Positions 62,940 through 64,000 of a stretch of DNA of 64,000 bases are shown piece after piece. The notes under the pieces are model-generated. The model did no database searches, had not been told where the DNA came from, and was given only the letters and a program-made list of their open reading frames with translations. The position numbers were made by a program, and so were the translations under genes. Every line of letters starts with the position of its first letter. Within the stretch, counting starts at the first letter, position 1. Source of the DNA: Pseudobdellovibrionaceae bacterium (GTDB lineage: Bacteria; Bdellovibrionota; Bdellovibrionia; Bdellovibrionales; Bdellovibrionaceae); assembly GCA_022843825.1 (NCBI GenBank), contig JALHMX010000002.1, forward strand, positions 62,001 through 126,000. Direction: 5' to 3'.

Positions 62940-63347
62940 TTAAGCTAAATGCTTCGGTTCAAAGGCAAATGGAAACAATTCTGAAAACTTCATGACGATT
63001 TCTTTTTTCTCAAGATTGACCAGGGTGATCTCAGTATCTGGCGTGCAGAATTCTGCCATGACCTGACGGCACATTCCGCAAGGCGGCCACGGAGATGTTT
63101 CCTGGCTGGCGACGACAATAGATTTAATTTTAATAGGCAATAAGTTTTCACTATAGCCCTTCCAAATAGCTACGCGCTCTGCACAGACAGTTCCGCCGTA
63201 TGAAGCATTTTCAATGTTACAGCCTGAATAAATTTTTCCGTTATCAAGTTGAACTGCAGCTCCAATTTTTTTGGTGGAATAAGGGGAGTGGGCGAAGTTT
63301 CTAGCTTCGATAGCGATATCAACCAGTTTATTTTTTAAAAAGCTCAT
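62940..63347 (-). CDS. cdd: Cytidine deaminase
   Basis: Converts cytidine to uridine for pyrimidine salvage. 135 residues, the small tetrameric form. Zinc and catalytic motifs: GGTVCAERVAI (Cys-Ala-Glu) and PWPPCGMCRQVMAEF (two Cys). The nucleoside-binding region is CNIENASYG. Its 5' end overlaps maf by 20 bases on the same strand, so they are co-transcribed and probably translationally coupled. Confidence 0.95.
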   Translation of the reverse strand: MSFLKNKLVDIAIEARNFAHSPYSTKKIGAAVQLDNGKIYSGCNIENASYGGTVCAERVAIWKGYSENLLPIKIKSIVVASQETSPWPPCGMCRQVMAEFCTPDTEITLVNLEKKEIVMKFSELFPFAFEPKHLA

Positions 63348-63921
63348 AACCGTTCCTTTGTAGAGTATTTGATAGCCACATTAATGGTAATCCTTGAATA
63401 GCCGAAAAGTCATCGCATTCAATCTTTTCAAATAGAATTATTCCATGCTTTTCAATTTTAATGCTACCTGCACAGTCCAAAGGATTGTCCAGCTCAACAT
63501 AAGATTTTAATTCTGCAGCACTTAAGCTTTTCATCGTCATCTTGGCAATATTATTATGATGTATGATTTTAGAATTAATAATCAGAGTGGTTGCTGTGAT
63601 GAGTTCGTGAGTCTTCCCTTGCATTTGGCTGAGCATCTTGATTGCGCCGTCTATCGTTTGAGGTTTCCCCAAAATTTGCCCGTTAAAGTTGACCAGTTGA
63701 TCGCCGGATACAATTACGGCATCAGGACGCAGTTTTAAAATCGATTTCCCCTTTTCATGAGAAAGGATTTCGGCAAGCTCCAAGGGGGTAACTTTTTTTC
63801 TATTAAGCTCTTGCTTGAGTAAATCTTCATCGATTAGGGGTTTGCACGTCTCAAAGCGATAGCCGAGACGATCCAGTAGCTCGGCTCGGTACTTAGAGGT
63901 ACTTGCTAGGATTAAATTCAT
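63328..63921 (-). CDS. maf: Maf-family nucleoside triphosphate pyrophosphatase
   Basis: 197 residues. Maf proteins hydrolyse non-canonical or excess NTPs and have been linked to septum control. Signatures: LILASTSKYRAELLDRLGY (start), VIVSGDQLVNFNGQILGKP (metal-binding Asp), and DCAGSIKIEKHGIILFEKIE near the end. ATG at 63921 overlaps the stop of an upstream gene (ATGA). It is followed by cdd with a 20-base overlap. Confidence 0.92.
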   Translation of the reverse strand: MNLILASTSKYRAELLDRLGYRFETCKPLIDEDLLKQELNRKKVTPLELAEILSHEKGKSILKLRPDAVIVSGDQLVNFNGQILGKPQTIDGAIKMLSQMQGKTHELITATTLIINSKIIHHNNIAKMTMKSLSAAELKSYVELDNPLDCAGSIKIEKHGIILFEKIECDDFSAIQGLPLMWLSNTLQRNGYELFKK

Positions 63922-63998
63922 AATTTAACAAGAAAACTTTCTAATCCGTATTTATACCAGGCGAGTTCATTGCGATTTTCTATAAGGAATGGAGCATC
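63918..63998 (-). CDS. 3' end of an unknown gene upstream of maf (partial)
   Basis: Read on the minus strand, an open frame enters from the window edge and ends with TGA at 63920-63918, four bases into the maf start (ATGA). Its last 26 codons give DAPFLIENRNELAWYKYGLE followed by SFLVKL. The ATGA coupling makes it a real upstream gene of the maf-cdd operon. I do not recognise the family from so short a tail. Confidence 0.6.
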   Translation of the reverse strand, partial: DAPFLIENRNELAWYKYGLESFLVKL

Positions 63999-64000
63999 TC

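Noticed and set aside
1-64000. Search for tRNA genes, CRISPR arrays, IS elements, integrases or attachment repeats
   Set aside because: None seen by eye: no cloverleaf-like sequence, no regular spaced repeats and no transposase or recombinase among the coding frames.

Overview
The window looks like chromosome of a predatory, Bdellovibrionota-type bacterium, closest in flavour to the AT-rich Pseudobdellovibrio/Bdellovibrio group. This is inferred from gene content and AT richness, not from a database search. Pointers are a Myxococcus Glt/Agl-like envelope motor operon, a pilB / pilT-like / pilC / pilS / pilR cluster, many exported hydrolases and lipoproteins, a TIGR03545/TIGR03546-like gene pair and very tight gene packing. 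I see no rRNA, tRNA, CRISPR array, insertion sequence, prophage or attachment site.

Layout. 1-3995: end of the spc/alpha ribosomal operon (secY tail, adk, rpmJ, rpsM, rpsK, rpsD, rpoA, rplQ), closed by a strong terminator. 4014-4616: thioredoxin-like membrane protein. 4832-16831: a long operon with a TolQ/TolR/TolR-type motor, a large periplasmic TPR protein, a membrane-spanning AgmX/GltG-like protein, a lipoprotein, a beta-barrel, a second helical-repeat protein and two tandem VWA lipoproteins. This is the most distinctive system in the window. The first TolR-like subunit has Asn where the family has its proton-carrying Asp; the second keeps the Asp. 16889-23769: acyltransferase, then a minus-strand envelope-sugar block (WbpE-like aminotransferase, kdsA, UPF0104 membrane protein, TIGR03546-like, TIGR03545-like). 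23919-27287: secreted M13 and C11 peptidases. 27291-31430: pyrE, a small membrane protein, a DUF21/CBS protein and fusA. 31566-35651: a lipoprotein and a CHASE2 histidine kinase with an NtrC-type regulator.

35750-43688: ribF, then the type IV pilus block. The protein between PilB and PilC is PilT-shaped but has lost the Walker B glutamate and the His box. 43692-46217: secreted S1 protease and a polysaccharide deacetylase. 46229-50738: minus-strand hrpB, an RsmI-like methylase, a HAD phosphatase and an Hsp20-like protein. 50850-55140: lineage-specific small genes, a protein with an internal domain duplication, an S8 protease and a lipoprotein. 55269-64000: LysR regulator, two RNA methyltransferases, pheS-pheT, LemA plus a DUF3137-like protein, cdd, maf, and the tail of an unknown gene.

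Two regulatory themes are visible. ribF, pheS, pilB and the acyltransferase gene each have a sigma70-like promoter whose -10 box ends only 6-8 bases before the start codon, with no Shine-Dalgarno sequence, which suggests leaderless mRNAs. Several intergenic dyads (upstream of the motor operon, over the pheS -35, over the lysR -10) could be operators. Functionally the window joins surface motility and pili, envelope polysaccharide synthesis and secreted hydrolases, which fits a predatory or surface-gliding lifestyle.
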